Source: Chloroflexota bacterium (GTDB lineage Bacteria > Chloroflexota > Anaerolineae > Aggregatilineales > UBA2796). From it: a stretch of DNA of 64,000 nt. The stretch lies in NCBI GenBank assembly GCA_021325095.1, contig JAJPHV010000112.1:62001-126000 (forward strand). The letters run 5' to 3'. Positions 36,259 through 45,001 of the stretch are shown piece by piece; positions within the stretch are counted from its first letter, which is position 1; every line of letters begins with the position of its first letter. Both the position numbers and the translations under genes were made by a program. The notes beneath the pieces are model-generated. The model made no database searches. It saw nothing but the letters and a program-made list of their open reading frames with translations, and was not told where the DNA came from.

Positions 36259-38748
36259 ATGACACAGGCGATCAACTTCACGATAACAGGTGAGCGAAAA
36301 CTCAACTGCCATGGGTGTGAACACCGAGTTGTTACAGCCGTACGGCGTGTTCCAGGCATTGAAGTTGTGCAGGCGAGCGTCCAAACGCAGCAAGTTGCTG
36401 TGAGTATCGACCCTATGCAGGTGCAGCCTGGGCAAGTAAGAGAGAAACTCAATCAGATGGGCTATGAGGTCACACCAACAGAAAGCCCAGCGAGCGTTAA
36501 AGGTACGATAGCCGAGGAGACACAGCCGCCCGATGGGGACATGCAGGGCAGTGATATTGCAAAGCTCCAAATGAAGCTTGGTGGTATGCACTGCTCGTTG
36601 TGTACAGAGTCAATCCACAAAACAGTGGGGCGACTGGATGGGGTTCAAGACGTCCAGGTGAGCATCGCCCACCAAGAGGCGCTTGTACAGTACGACCCGA
36701 CGCGCCTGAGCGCCGCAACCATTGAGCAAGCCCTGGAAGACATTGGCTTTACGGTGTACGCCCCTGATGAAGCGAAAATATTTGCCCAGGAGGAACGTGA
36801 GCTACAGGCGGCACAGCAGAAGGCGATAGTAGCAGGCGTACTTCTAGTTGCTGCGTCGGCGCTGATGATTGTCGCCGTTCTATGGGGGCCACATCCACTT
36901 AGGACGCTTGCAATGGCAGCATTGGCGCTGTATATCACACTTGGGCCGGCCCGCTTCATCATTGCGCGGAATGGCTGGCAGTCGATACGACGCGGTATCC
37001 TCAACCAAGACGTACTCGTATCTGCCTCGGCCCTTGGTGGCTTGATTGGAGGTGTGGTTGGCCTCCTCATTCCCTCAGTGCCAGCAGGCGGCTTTTTGGG
37101 CGCAACTATCTTCGTGCTGGCATTCCACCTCATCGGCGGCTACGTCTCAGTCCTGGTGCATGTACGTGCCTCGCAGTCGGTGCGTCGGCTGCTTTCTTTA
37201 GAGTCGCCCACGGCTCGCCGCATTGAGGCAAACGGGGACGAGGTGGAGGTATCACTTGACCGCCTCACAGTTGGCGATTTGGTGCACGTGCGACCCGGTG
37301 AGCGCATTCCGGTAGATGGGGTGACGGTGGAGGGTGCTTCAGCCGTTGATGAGAGCTTGGTGACGGGTGAGCCTATTCCGCAGGATAAGCTTGTCGGGGA
37401 TACGATCATTGGCGGCTCGCTCAACCAGACTGGCAGCCTCGTTGTGCGGGTTACTGCGGTTGGCAAAGACACCTTCCTGAGAACCGTTGCCCGCCAGGTG
37501 GCAGAAGCGCGCGCAATGAAACCAGGGATTTTGCGGCTCGTTGACCAGGTGCTGCTTATCTACGTGCCAGCCGTGTTTGCTGCAAGTGCCGCGGGATTGC
37601 TTCTGTGGACAGTCGGCCCGTGGATTTGGGCGGGACAGCCGGACCTCCTGCGCGCGAAATTTGCAGCCTTAAGCGTGCTGATTATGGGCTACCCCTGTGC
37701 GTTGGGGATGGCAACACCACTGGCGATTGTGCGGGCCAGTGGTGAGGCAGCAGAACGGGGGATACTGATGCGCTCTGGTGAGGCATTCCATGTCTTTAAG
37801 AACGTCACCACCATTGTTTTTGATAAGACAGGGACGCTCACTGTGGGAAAGCCTACCGTCGTTGACTGCTTGGTTCCGGCTGGTGAAAGACAGGAAGTGT
37901 TGCGCCTTGCGGCCAGTGCCGAAAGCCTCTCTGAGCACCCGCTGGCGCAAGCGATTGTCAATGCGTCCCGCAAACAGGGAATGACGCTTGCAAAACCCAC
38001 ACGCTTTGATGCGCGCCCCGGACGCGGCATAGTGGCAACAGTTGAAGGGCATCAGGTAGTCGTTGGAACTCCTCGCTTTTTAGCTGAGGAAACTATTGAT
38101 ACCTCCGCGCTCCAAGCATTGCTTGAGCGTTGCCAGGCAAAAGGGCAAACGGCGGTACTTGTTGCCCTTGATGGACAAGCAGTTGGGCTACTTGCCCTCG
38201 CTGACCAGCTTAAAGAGGATGCGAAAGAAACCGTCGCACACCTCCATCGTCTAGGAGTGAACGTGGTACTGCTTACAGGCGATAACAAACAAACCGCACA
38301 GGCGGTTGCCGATACACTCGGTATCAAGCACGTGTTGGCTGAGGTACTTCCCGGAGAGAAAGCAGATGAAATCAGGCGCCTCCAGAAGCAGGGCACACGG
38401 GTAGGAATGGTTGGCGATGGTATCAATGACGCGCCAGCCTTAATGCAAGCTGATGTTGGGATCGCTATTGGTGCTGGTACAGACATCGCCATCGAAGCAG
38501 CCGACGTGGTGCTCGTCAGCGAGCGTTTGGAGGCACTCGTTGAAGCCCGTGAGCTTGCCCGACGCAGCTATCAACTCACCGTGACCAACGTGGGATTGGT
38601 GCTGAGCTTCAATGGCATCGGGGTTCTCGCCGCCGTCACGGGGATTGTCCAGCCTGTATGGGCAATGATTGCGATGGCTGTCAGTGTCAGCGTGGTTTTG
38701 GCGAACTCCTTCGCCGGTCGGTTGCTACCGAGAAAGCGTTCCCGGTAA
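36259..38748 (+). CDS. Heavy-metal P1B-type ATPase with YPC ion motif
   Basis: 829 aa from the ATG at 36259 (GAGGAGGG upstream). Two N-terminal HMA-type domains (KLNCHGCEHRVVTAVRRV; GGMHCSLCTESIHKTVG), membrane helices, actuator VTGEPIPQD, ion-site helix IMGYPCALGMATPLAI, phosphorylation loop FDKTGTLTVGKPT, SEHPLAQAI and GDGINDAPALMQADVG. The normal CPC/CPx triad is YPC, so the ion-binding set differs from CopA. Together with the divalent-type MerR regulator this argues for a metal other than Cu(I), or a distinct copper subtype. Efflux from the cytoplasm is likely. Confidence 0.88.
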   Translation: MTQAINFTITGERKLNCHGCEHRVVTAVRRVPGIEVVQASVQTQQVAVSIDPMQVQPGQVREKLNQMGYEVTPTESPASVKGTIAEETQPPDGDMQGSDIAKLQMKLGGMHCSLCTESIHKTVGRLDGVQDVQVSIAHQEALVQYDPTRLSAATIEQALEDIGFTVYAPDEAKIFAQEERELQAAQQKAIVAGVLLVAASALMIVAVLWGPHPLRTLAMAALALYITLGPARFIIARNGWQSIRRGILNQDVLVSASALGGLIGGVVGLLIPSVPAGGFLGATIFVLAFHLIGGYVSVLVHVRASQSVRRLLSLESPTARRIEANGDEVEVSLDRLTVGDLVHVRPGERIPVDGVTVEGASAVDESLVTGEPIPQDKLVGDTIIGGSLNQTGSLVVRVTAVGKDTFLRTVARQVAEARAMKPGILRLVDQVLLIYVPAVFAASAAGLLLWTVGPWIWAGQPDLLRAKFAALSVLIMGYPCALGMATPLAIVRASGEAAERGILMRSGEAFHVFKNVTTIVFDKTGTLTVGKPTVVDCLVPAGERQEVLRLAASAESLSEHPLAQAIVNASRKQGMTLAKPTRFDARPGRGIVATVEGHQVVVGTPRFLAEETIDTSALQALLERCQAKGQTAVLVALDGQAVGLLALADQLKEDAKETVAHLHRLGVNVVLLTGDNKQTAQAVADTLGIKHVLAEVLPGEKADEIRRLQKQGTRVGMVGDGINDAPALMQADVGIAIGAGTDIAIEAADVVLVSERLEALVEARELARRSYQLTVTNVGLVLSFNGIGVLAAVTGIVQPVWAMIAMAVSVSVVLANSFAGRLLPRKRSR

Positions 38749-39090
38749 TCTGCGGCGGTGCAAGGTCATTCTTAGGCGTGGCTCAACTGATTTGGGCCAC
38801 GCACAAGACCCTCGGGCTACTGGAGCCATGCGTGAAACGAGTGGTACAGAAGGCCGGAGAGCCGTAAAGCGTGTAAATGTTGACTGTGACAAATCTGGAC
38901 GGACTTCCGGGTTGACCCCTAATTTGAGCAATATATTCAACAAAGATACGCTGGCCCTACCACAAGCAGATACGAGTAGCCCGCCAGCCACAAGAATCAC
39001 CAGGTAAGACGGTAATCACCTGAAAATCTGAACTTGCGCGGTTCGTTACATACCTCTCAATTCGCCCATTCGGGGCTTGAGAGACAGGGG
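38749..39090. other. 342-bp gap with two hairpins
   Basis: GCGTGGC (38775-38781) and GCCACGC (38795-38801) form a hairpin shortly after the ATPase stop, a possible terminator without a clear T run. CTCTCAA and TTGAGAG (about 39054-39083), with CCC/GGG inside, form a hairpin just downstream of the minus-strand DsbA gene and may end its transcript. No gene seen between. Confidence 0.45.
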
Positions 39091-39936
39091 TTAAGGCACT
39101 TTTGTCGGCGCAACAGCCGTCGCTGAACTTAATGTTGCGAGTTCGGCATCAATGACTGCTGAAAACACAGAAAGTGGTTGTGCGCCGACGAGCATCCGCC
39201 CGTTGATGAAGAACGTGGGCACGCCACCAATGCCGAGTGCCACCCCTGATTGATAATCGTTCAATACGTCCCGTCTGTGCGTGCCATTATCAAAGCAGTC
39301 CTGGAAGGTCTTCTTATCCAGGTTCAGCTGCGTTGCATAGGTTAACAGATCGTCTTTTGTCAGTTGTTGTATGTTCTGAAAAAGCAGATCATGGTATTCC
39401 CAAAACTTCTTCTGGTCGAAAGCGCATTGGGCGGCTTCGGCGGCACCTTGCGCGTAGGCATGAAGCGCCCGGATAGGAAAATTTCGATAAGCAAATCGGA
39501 TTTTGCCCTCGTATTGCTTTAGCAGCCCTGAGAGTGTCTCATCGTGGAATTGTTTGCAGAAGAAACACTCAAAGTCGGTGAACTCAATGATCGTTACTGG
39601 AGCATTGTCCGGGCCGATCACGGGATTATTGTCAATTGTAACGGCAACACGCTGATTCGACACTTGAACTGGAGCCGGTTGTGGTCCTGGGCTGTCAGCG
39701 GGATCTGAGGCGGCTCCCCGGACATCAGCTTGCGTCGGCACCGCCAATGCACCGGAAGATTTACCCACGCTCCATCCCATTAGATAAGCAGCGACGAGCA
39801 GGACTAGCACAAAAAACGAATAGCCCAGCGCCGAACGGCGGGTAACGGCGGAGTTCGTTTCGCTCACATCGCGGGGTGGTTGGTGCGTGGCGTCGTCAGG
39901 ATCGGGTGAGTCTAATGAAGCCTCAATATCGGCCAT
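39091..39936 (-). CDS. Membrane-anchored DsbA-family protein (copy 2), CFFC active site
   Basis: 281 aa, same build as the gene at 101: acidic cytoplasmic start, helix FFVLVLLVAAYLMGWSVG, Pro/Ala-rich linker, and a DsbA domain. The active site is CFFC (DFECFFCKQFHDE) where copy 1 has CPFC; loss of the proline should alter redox potential. The cis-proline loop is GIGGVPTFFING. It lies with a VKOR gene (41585) that could reoxidise it. Confidence 0.87.
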   Translation of the reverse strand: MADIEASLDSPDPDDATHQPPRDVSETNSAVTRRSALGYSFFVLVLLVAAYLMGWSVGKSSGALAVPTQADVRGAASDPADSPGPQPAPVQVSNQRVAVTIDNNPVIGPDNAPVTIIEFTDFECFFCKQFHDETLSGLLKQYEGKIRFAYRNFPIRALHAYAQGAAEAAQCAFDQKKFWEYHDLLFQNIQQLTKDDLLTYATQLNLDKKTFQDCFDNGTHRRDVLNDYQSGVALGIGGVPTFFINGRMLVGAQPLSVFSAVIDAELATLSSATAVAPTKVP

Positions 39937-40016
39937 AGTGAAATCTCTCCAACGAACAACTCCATCAGTCGCAATGCCTGTGCCGGTTTAGTACACGGAA
40001 TGGTACTTTTCCGTCC

Positions 40017-41156
40017 TCAGACGCCGCAGCGACTACCTGCGCCGCCATTCAGTTCAATCAGGTCATTGCTCGCCAACCACTGATGCACATTTCGGGAGCC
40101 TGTCGAAGAAGACAGGTCTATCCCGACCACCTGCTGAGCGTCAACCCCGGCAAAATCTGAGCCGCGCTCGGCCTTGAAGTAGGTCGCCATTTCGAGCGCT
40201 TGCTGTGGGAACCAGAACGCATTGACCTGTTTGGCCGCCGTAAACATCTCATTCGCTGTGGCGTTTTGAGATGCCATCAATTCGAGCATGGCAAGCATCG
40301 CCATCCCGTGATTACAGTCAGGAAAGAGCGTAGGGTTCATGCAGCAGGGTCGATAAACCGCCGCCGCGACTGTTTCCAGGCGGGTCTGCTGTTCCGGGGT
40401 GAGCGTGATCAGCGGCGTATGGCTGTACAATTCGACAGCCGATTTTGTCCCAAGCGTCCAGCCCCCAGTCGAAGCGAAATTGCCGATTTTGTCCGGGCCA
40501 TCGCGCATCATAGGGCCTTCGGTGAGAATCCGGTTCTGATTGTTCAGCCCCAACGCCCAGAGAAAATTGAGGAGAAAGTAGGTATTCTTCTCATCGACAA
40601 CAAAAGGAGAATCGCTGCCCTGGGTCAGAATAGCAAGTTGGGCTGCTGTTAGCGGCTGACCGGCCTGTTCATAAAGCTTTACAAAACGGTCGCGGTCGAT
40701 GGCACCCGATGCGATTAGCTGCGGCCCGATCTTTCCGAACTTTACCGGGAGCGTATAGCCTTCTGGGGGGTTGATCTGGCTCAACAACACGGCCAGGTCT
40801 ACCTCGTGACCTTGTGTTGTGAACCGCTGACCTGGATCGCGGCTAAAAGGTTCTTGTAGCGGCGCAGTAGCACGGTTGGCCTTACTGTCAGGCTGCACTG
40901 CGCTCGTCGCGGCGGCGGCTGATCCCTGAGCGGCGTTATTCGTTTTGCCATTTGACGTTGACATGAACCAACCGAGTGTATAAGCGCCCACAAAGAAAAT
41001 CAAGGTTAACAGGGTGTAGGAGAGGAGCGAACGGCTTACCACAATCACTTCATTGGTAGGCGGCGTATACAGCGTCCTCTCTACGGGAAGCCGGATCGGT
41101 TGGTGTGGTGAATTACTGCTGGCGTCTGTTCTTAATGACGTTTCCAAATCGGCCAT
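40017..41156 (-). CDS. Membrane-anchored protein with CC...DCNHGMAML motif, unknown function
   Basis: 379 aa. The first 75 residues match the anchor of the DsbA proteins (VIVVSRSLLSYTLLTLIFF, ending YTLGWFM). The extracytoplasmic part is mostly helical and has a conserved-looking cluster YRPCCMNPTLFPDCNHG followed by MAMLAMLELMA, and a Cys near the C-terminus (SRCGV). The Cys/His/Met content suggests metal binding. I do not recognise the family. The promoter at 41366-41406 carries BlaI-type operator site 2, so it is probably co-regulated with DUF305. Confidence 0.65.
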   Translation of the reverse strand: MADLETSLRTDASSNSPHQPIRLPVERTLYTPPTNEVIVVSRSLLSYTLLTLIFFVGAYTLGWFMSTSNGKTNNAAQGSAAAATSAVQPDSKANRATAPLQEPFSRDPGQRFTTQGHEVDLAVLLSQINPPEGYTLPVKFGKIGPQLIASGAIDRDRFVKLYEQAGQPLTAAQLAILTQGSDSPFVVDEKNTYFLLNFLWALGLNNQNRILTEGPMMRDGPDKIGNFASTGGWTLGTKSAVELYSHTPLITLTPEQQTRLETVAAAVYRPCCMNPTLFPDCNHGMAMLAMLELMASQNATANEMFTAAKQVNAFWFPQQALEMATYFKAERGSDFAGVDAQQVVGIDLSSSTGSRNVHQWLASNDLIELNGGAGSRCGV

Positions 41157-41197
41157 GATAAATCATCTCCTCAACGCTTCGATTCAGTCTGAGTCAA

Positions 41198-41220
41198 CCG
41201 TAGCCGGTTCCCGGCTACGG
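41198..41220 (-). terminator. Hairpin in the leader of the 40017 gene
   Basis: CCGTAGCCG (41198-41206) and CGGCTACGG (41212-41220) form a 9-bp perfect stem with a 5-base loop about 45 bases before the start codon, in the transcribed leader. There is no T run. It may be an attenuator or simply a stable leader structure. Confidence 0.4.
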
Positions 41221-41365
41221 CCTAATATGCCAAACAAAGAGGGTTTCGTGTGTTCCGAGTAGTAGGCCCATCCTTTCCATTTTGAACTGCTAACACTCCA
41301 AGAGTTTTCACGCTTACCCACAACTGAAATCCTGAAAGGTTAGTAAGGCCCGCTCTTTATCGCAA

Positions 41366-41406
41366 TACTATGGTCAATAGTACGATAACTGCATATAATC
41401 TGTCAA
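41366..41406. promoter_or_regulatory. Bidirectional promoter with BlaI-type operator (site 2)
   Basis: TACTATGGTCAATAGTA (41366-41382) matches site 1 with one change. On the minus strand TTGACA (41406-41401) and TACTAT (41382-41377) are 18 bases apart, toward the gene at 40017. On the plus strand TGGTCA (41371-41376) and TATAAT (41394-41399) are 17 apart. Some 40 bases are closely similar to the region at 33963-34003, in inverted orientation. Confidence 0.72.
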
Positions 41407-41521
41407 GTGTGCGAGCAAGAAAGGTGTTGAAGGAAATACGCTATCGGAGTCAACCCAGGTAGCAATATAATCTGCCGGGCAACGCCGAACGCGGCGCTGC
41501 TTGACACGATTAGAGGCAGAT

Positions 41522-41584
41522 ATGAGTGGTGATCGACTGCCAGTCGATCAGACTGGAGGGGCAGATGGTTTAGATGACTATTGA
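41522..41584 (+). CDS. Possible 20-aa small ORF
   Basis: ATG at 41522 after GATTAGAGGCAGAT, encoding 20 residues (starts MSGDRLPVDQ) and ending just before the VKOR stop. It is the only start with a plausible ribosome site downstream of the plus-strand arm of promoter site 2. It could be a real small peptide, a gene remnant or chance. Confidence 0.25.
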   Translation: MSGDRLPVDQTGGADGLDDY

Positions 41585-42121
41585 TTATTGCTGGTCCTGG
41601 GAGTTACCCGGATAAGCGTCAGTCGCCATATCCATTTCTTCGTCGGCTGGAACAGCACTAATTGCTCCCCATAAGCGAATGAGCGATAAGATGACCAGGC
41701 AGGTCATTGCCAATGCGCTGATCACACAGGGTTGACACCACGTGTGCAGGACAAATGCTTCTGTCGCCGTCAGGTAGCCTGAGAACAGAAAACCGAGCAG
41801 CGTCAAGCCGAATACAACGATCTTTCCAGACGGCAGGCGAGTTTCGAACAGTAGGACAGCCAGGATAAGCAGATAGCCTATCAATCCCAGATAAGCAACC
41901 GGTACGGGGCCAATCCGTGAATAAACCGAACGCACGACGAGTTCGCAATCCATGCCACTACCAATTGGGCAGAGATTTTGGGCATGATTAAGTGTTGACC
42001 ACGCCAAGTTGAACGAAACGACGAGGCCAATACAAGCCACCGCAACACTTGCCAATTTCGGCCAGTTGATTGTGACCTGCACGGTAGTCGGGGAACTTGG
42101 CAGGGCTGTTTTCATCCACAC
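41585..42121 (-). CDS. Vitamin K epoxide reductase (VKOR) family protein
   Basis: 178 aa, four helices. The loop cysteines are in NLCPIGSGMDCELVVRS and the redox-active pair is CQPC in LHTWCQPCVISALAM. Bacterial VKOR acts like DsbB, passing electrons from DsbA to quinone. It is encoded near DsbA copy 2 (39091), which is its probable partner. Some bacteria fuse the two; here they are separate. Confidence 0.88.
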   Translation of the reverse strand: MWMKTALPSSPTTVQVTINWPKLASVAVACIGLVVSFNLAWSTLNHAQNLCPIGSGMDCELVVRSVYSRIGPVPVAYLGLIGYLLILAVLLFETRLPSGKIVVFGLTLLGFLFSGYLTATEAFVLHTWCQPCVISALAMTCLVILSLIRLWGAISAVPADEEMDMATDAYPGNSQDQQ

Positions 42122-42181
42122 TCTCCATCGGGAAATCCATTAGACACTGCATCGCACGACGGTGCAGTGTCTATCCAGCAC

Positions 42182-42403
42182 TTACTGTCGATCAACGGTC
42201 TTCGCCGTGTAACCGGCATCCATGATCGCCGCAATGATTTGCGTCTCCGTTACCTTACCCTCGTCGTATTCGACATCGGCAGTTTGCCGAGCGTAATTAG
42301 TTGTCGCCGACTTCACACCTGACAGGTCTTCCACTACACCGTCCACCGTCATCGCGCACCCAACACAGTGCATCCCTTGGATTTGGAAACGTTGTTTAAC
42401 CAT
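42182..42403 (-). CDS. HMA-domain copper chaperone
   Basis: 73 aa with IQGMHCVGCAMTVDGVV, a standard Cu(I)-binding HMA domain. First of a compact minus-strand group with a SHOCT protein and the DsbD2-cupredoxin protein; in other bacteria HMA and DsbD2-cupredoxin parts are often fused or adjacent. Confidence 0.87.
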   Translation of the reverse strand: MVKQRFQIQGMHCVGCAMTVDGVVEDLSGVKSATTNYARQTADVEYDEGKVTETQIIAAIMDAGYTAKTVDRQ

Positions 42404-42406
42404 TGC

Positions 42407-42691
42407 CTACCTCTTGTAGTCGTATGTTTTCGACTGGTTATCCTTGCGTTGGAGAGCGTCCAAGCGTTCCTGATATTCTTGAGTATCAATCTCTCCACGA
42501 GCAAACCGCTCTTGGAGAACACTCATCGCGGTATTCTTTGCCTTCTCGCCAGTTGTTTTGTCCCATGTCAGCCGGATGAGCAAGACGGCCCCTATGACGA
42601 TCAATACGCCGATAATGAACATAATCAGCAGCATCAGCCACATCATGTTGCCCATTCCCATCATCATTCCTCCGTTCATGCGACGGATCAC
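42407..42691 (-). CDS. SHOCT-domain membrane protein
   Basis: 94 aa. Met-rich start (MNGGMMMGMGNMMW), one helix (LLIMFIIGVLIVIGAVLLI) and a C-terminal SHOCT domain (LQERFARGEIDTQEYQERL). Small proteins of this build occur frequently in copper-resistance clusters; function unknown. Three bases separate it from the HMA gene. Confidence 0.8.
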   Translation of the reverse strand: MIRRMNGGMMMGMGNMMWLMLLIMFIIGVLIVIGAVLLIRLTWDKTTGEKAKNTAMSVLQERFARGEIDTQEYQERLDALQRKDNQSKTYDYKR

Positions 42692-42743
42692 GATGGGTAT
42701 TTTCTTTGTGCATCGCTCGGTCTTGCAGTTATGCCTCTGGTTG

Positions 42744-43829
42744 TCAGGAGATCGTGATCACGCCACCATACATACCCATACTACAGGTAAAGTACAGATC
42801 CCCAGGCGGTTGGGCTGGAAGATCAATTAATGTCTCACCTGTCTCCGGCAGAATTTTCCGTATCCGCAGGTTGGGGATGACAAATCCCCGTGTACAGCCG
42901 TAGCTATTGCTAGTCACCAGTCGTAAGCGAATCGGCTGCCCGCTGCGCACTCTGAAGTAGCTGGGTGCATAGCCATTAGGATAAGCGTTGATGTTCAGTT
43001 CCTGCACGCCGTTGACGGCGCTCGCTGCCACAGGTGTCCCTGATTTATAAGCCCCACCGGGCTGAAACAACGATGCGACAATACGGCTTGGCGTTATCGG
43101 TGAACCGAGAAGGTTCAACGCACCGTCCAGGGAAACGATCCCCAGGAATAAGATTAGAAAGGCGGCTGCGACAGCAAAGATTTGCTGAAATTGGCCTCGA
43201 ATTCGGGTCGCCAAGAACCCCAACACAAAGAATGTCGGCGATGTCCCCAACACAAAAGCAAACAAGATCACTGCCCCCAGGATGGGGCTGCCGGACGTGA
43301 TCGCCAGCACTTCCATGGTCTGCGTCGTTCCGCACGGGATCAACACCGTCATGAAACCCAGGAGGGCGGGCGTGAAGACTTCCTGGCCCTTGGACTGGTT
43401 GCGTACCAGCCGAGTTAACACTTTGGGGGGCTGGATCACGGCGTAACGGAAGATAGGATGGACGTTGAGCATGTTCAGTGCCGTTGCCAGCATGAACAAG
43501 CCCGCAACGATCTGCATGATGGCTTGGGCAGTGGGGCTGATCTGAAGGGCAGAACCCAGCGCGCCCAGAAGAAAACCAAGCAATGTGTAGGCTACTAGCT
43601 TGGCTGCCAGGAAATAGACCACGGGCCAGGGATCTTTGGGTAGTTGGATGCTGGTTAGGGCAGCTTGTTTCTTACTTTTCGTCCCTCGTACCTTGCGGGC
43701 GTGATGAGGGGTAGTGACAGGCACAGTGACCTGGCGAGCCATGGCGCTCGCCAGGAGGCCACCCTGAACAGCCAAGCAGGTCAAGCCTCCCGTCGTGAGG
43801 CCCGTGATGAAGATAATCCAGAGATTCAC
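42744..43829 (-). CDS. DsbD2/SafE-type membrane protein fused to a cupredoxin-like domain
   Basis: 361 aa. Six helices of the DsbD_2 (TauE/SafE-related) type, with LTCLAVQGGLLASAM and GFMTVLIPCGTTQTMEVLA carrying the conserved Cys. From about residue 265 a soluble domain follows with NSYGCTRGFVIPNLRI and LYFTCSMGMYGG, a cupredoxin-like copper fold whose ligands are Cys-rich. The family is linked to copper tolerance and export of thiol reducing power; the precise reaction is unknown. Confidence 0.82.
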   Translation of the reverse strand: MNLWIIFITGLTTGGLTCLAVQGGLLASAMARQVTVPVTTPHHARKVRGTKSKKQAALTSIQLPKDPWPVVYFLAAKLVAYTLLGFLLGALGSALQISPTAQAIMQIVAGLFMLATALNMLNVHPIFRYAVIQPPKVLTRLVRNQSKGQEVFTPALLGFMTVLIPCGTTQTMEVLAITSGSPILGAVILFAFVLGTSPTFFVLGFLATRIRGQFQQIFAVAAAFLILFLGIVSLDGALNLLGSPITPSRIVASLFQPGGAYKSGTPVAASAVNGVQELNINAYPNGYAPSYFRVRSGQPIRLRLVTSNSYGCTRGFVIPNLRIRKILPETGETLIDLPAQPPGDLYFTCSMGMYGGVITIS

Positions 43830-44026
43830 TACAGTTACTCCTTCGTTTCACATGGATAGATAGCCGCGACCTACTCCTACTGCTGCCAGGCCGATGGAGC
43901 ATACTTAGCACAGGTAGTTGACTGCCGTGCCAGGTGGCAGGCATCCACAATGTTTTGAACACGATTCCTATGCCATCTGGATAAATCGGGAAAGACTAGG
44001 TAATGAGTTCTTTGGCATCAAAGACA

Positions 44027-45001
44027 TCAGAGCAGCCTTCCAAGCAGCGAAGCGGGACCGCAACCCATTGGGACTAACATGATGGCAACATTGATAGCCT
44101 CAAGCAGTAGAAGGGCCACCACCGCCAAAGCAACAAAACCGAGAACAGCCGGGCGTGGACGGGACTCGGCAACGGTTATCTTAGGTGCGGCGAGAAGGCG
44201 CTCAATTCGATCCTCCATCAGCTCGTTCACGCCGGTGAATGATTGTGCCATGCCCAACGACGGGCCGCTGACGGTGTGCTGCCAGACTTTCGCCAGGGCG
44301 CTTGCAAGTGCCAGAGGTCGCTTTGTCACGCTAACCGCCAGATCGTCGCAGGCAAGTTCTTTTTCATGCTGAAGGCGGCGATACGCTCGCCAACTCGTCG
44401 GCAGGTAGAAAAAAGCGTCGCGCAACACACTCGCCAGGCAGATAACCAGATAGTCGCGCCGGGCAATATGACCGAGTTCATGAGCGAGTACGGCTTCGAG
44501 TTCCCGTTGGTCAAGATGCTCCACCATCCAGGTCGACAGCAACACAGTTGGCCTCCACAGACCGTAGGCCAGCGCCAACGGTCGATTGAAGGCGCAGAGA
44601 AGCACTCGTGGGCGCGAGGTGCCGAGTTGCTTCGCTTGTTGGTCGGCCAGGGCTTGCAACGCGGTTCCAGCCTGCACTCCGCGGTGAGTGATGACCCAAT
44701 GCATAAGCAACAGCCGTAGCAACCCCACAAAAGCCCCGCCAAGCGCTACAACTCCCATCCCGACTGGCAACACTGCACCAATCACGTAGTCCCAGGTGGG
44801 CGCATTAACGAAACAGTCGCGATTAACGAAATGATGTAGCGCGCCGATGGCTAGGCCGAGTGCGATGACGGGGATACCCAGCACCCATACCTGCAAATCA
44901 CGCCGCCACAACCAGCCATCGAGACGAGGCAGAAAACTGAGCGCCAGACTTCCCCCAATGAAAACAAGAAGGATGCTGGAAAGGATGAGCGACGTGTGCA
45001 T
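44027..45001 (-). CDS. M56/BlaR1-type membrane metallopeptidase
   Basis: About 324 aa from the ATG at 45001. N-terminal helices, a cytoplasmic zinc-peptidase loop with LAHELGHIARRDYL (HExxH as HELGH), and a C-terminal helix. There is no penicillin-binding sensor domain, unlike BlaR1. The start overlaps the blaI stop (TGATG on the minus strand), so the two are translationally coupled. It presumably cleaves or inactivates the BlaI repressor when a surface signal, possibly copper, is sensed. Confidence 0.87.
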   Translation of the reverse strand: MHTSLILSSILLVFIGGSLALSFLPRLDGWLWRRDLQVWVLGIPVIALGLAIGALHHFVNRDCFVNAPTWDYVIGAVLPVGMGVVALGGAFVGLLRLLLMHWVITHRGVQAGTALQALADQQAKQLGTSRPRVLLCAFNRPLALAYGLWRPTVLLSTWMVEHLDQRELEAVLAHELGHIARRDYLVICLASVLRDAFFYLPTSWRAYRRLQHEKELACDDLAVSVTKRPLALASALAKVWQHTVSGPSLGMAQSFTGVNELMEDRIERLLAAPKITVAESRPRPAVLGFVALAVVALLLLEAINVAIMLVPMGCGPASLLGRLL

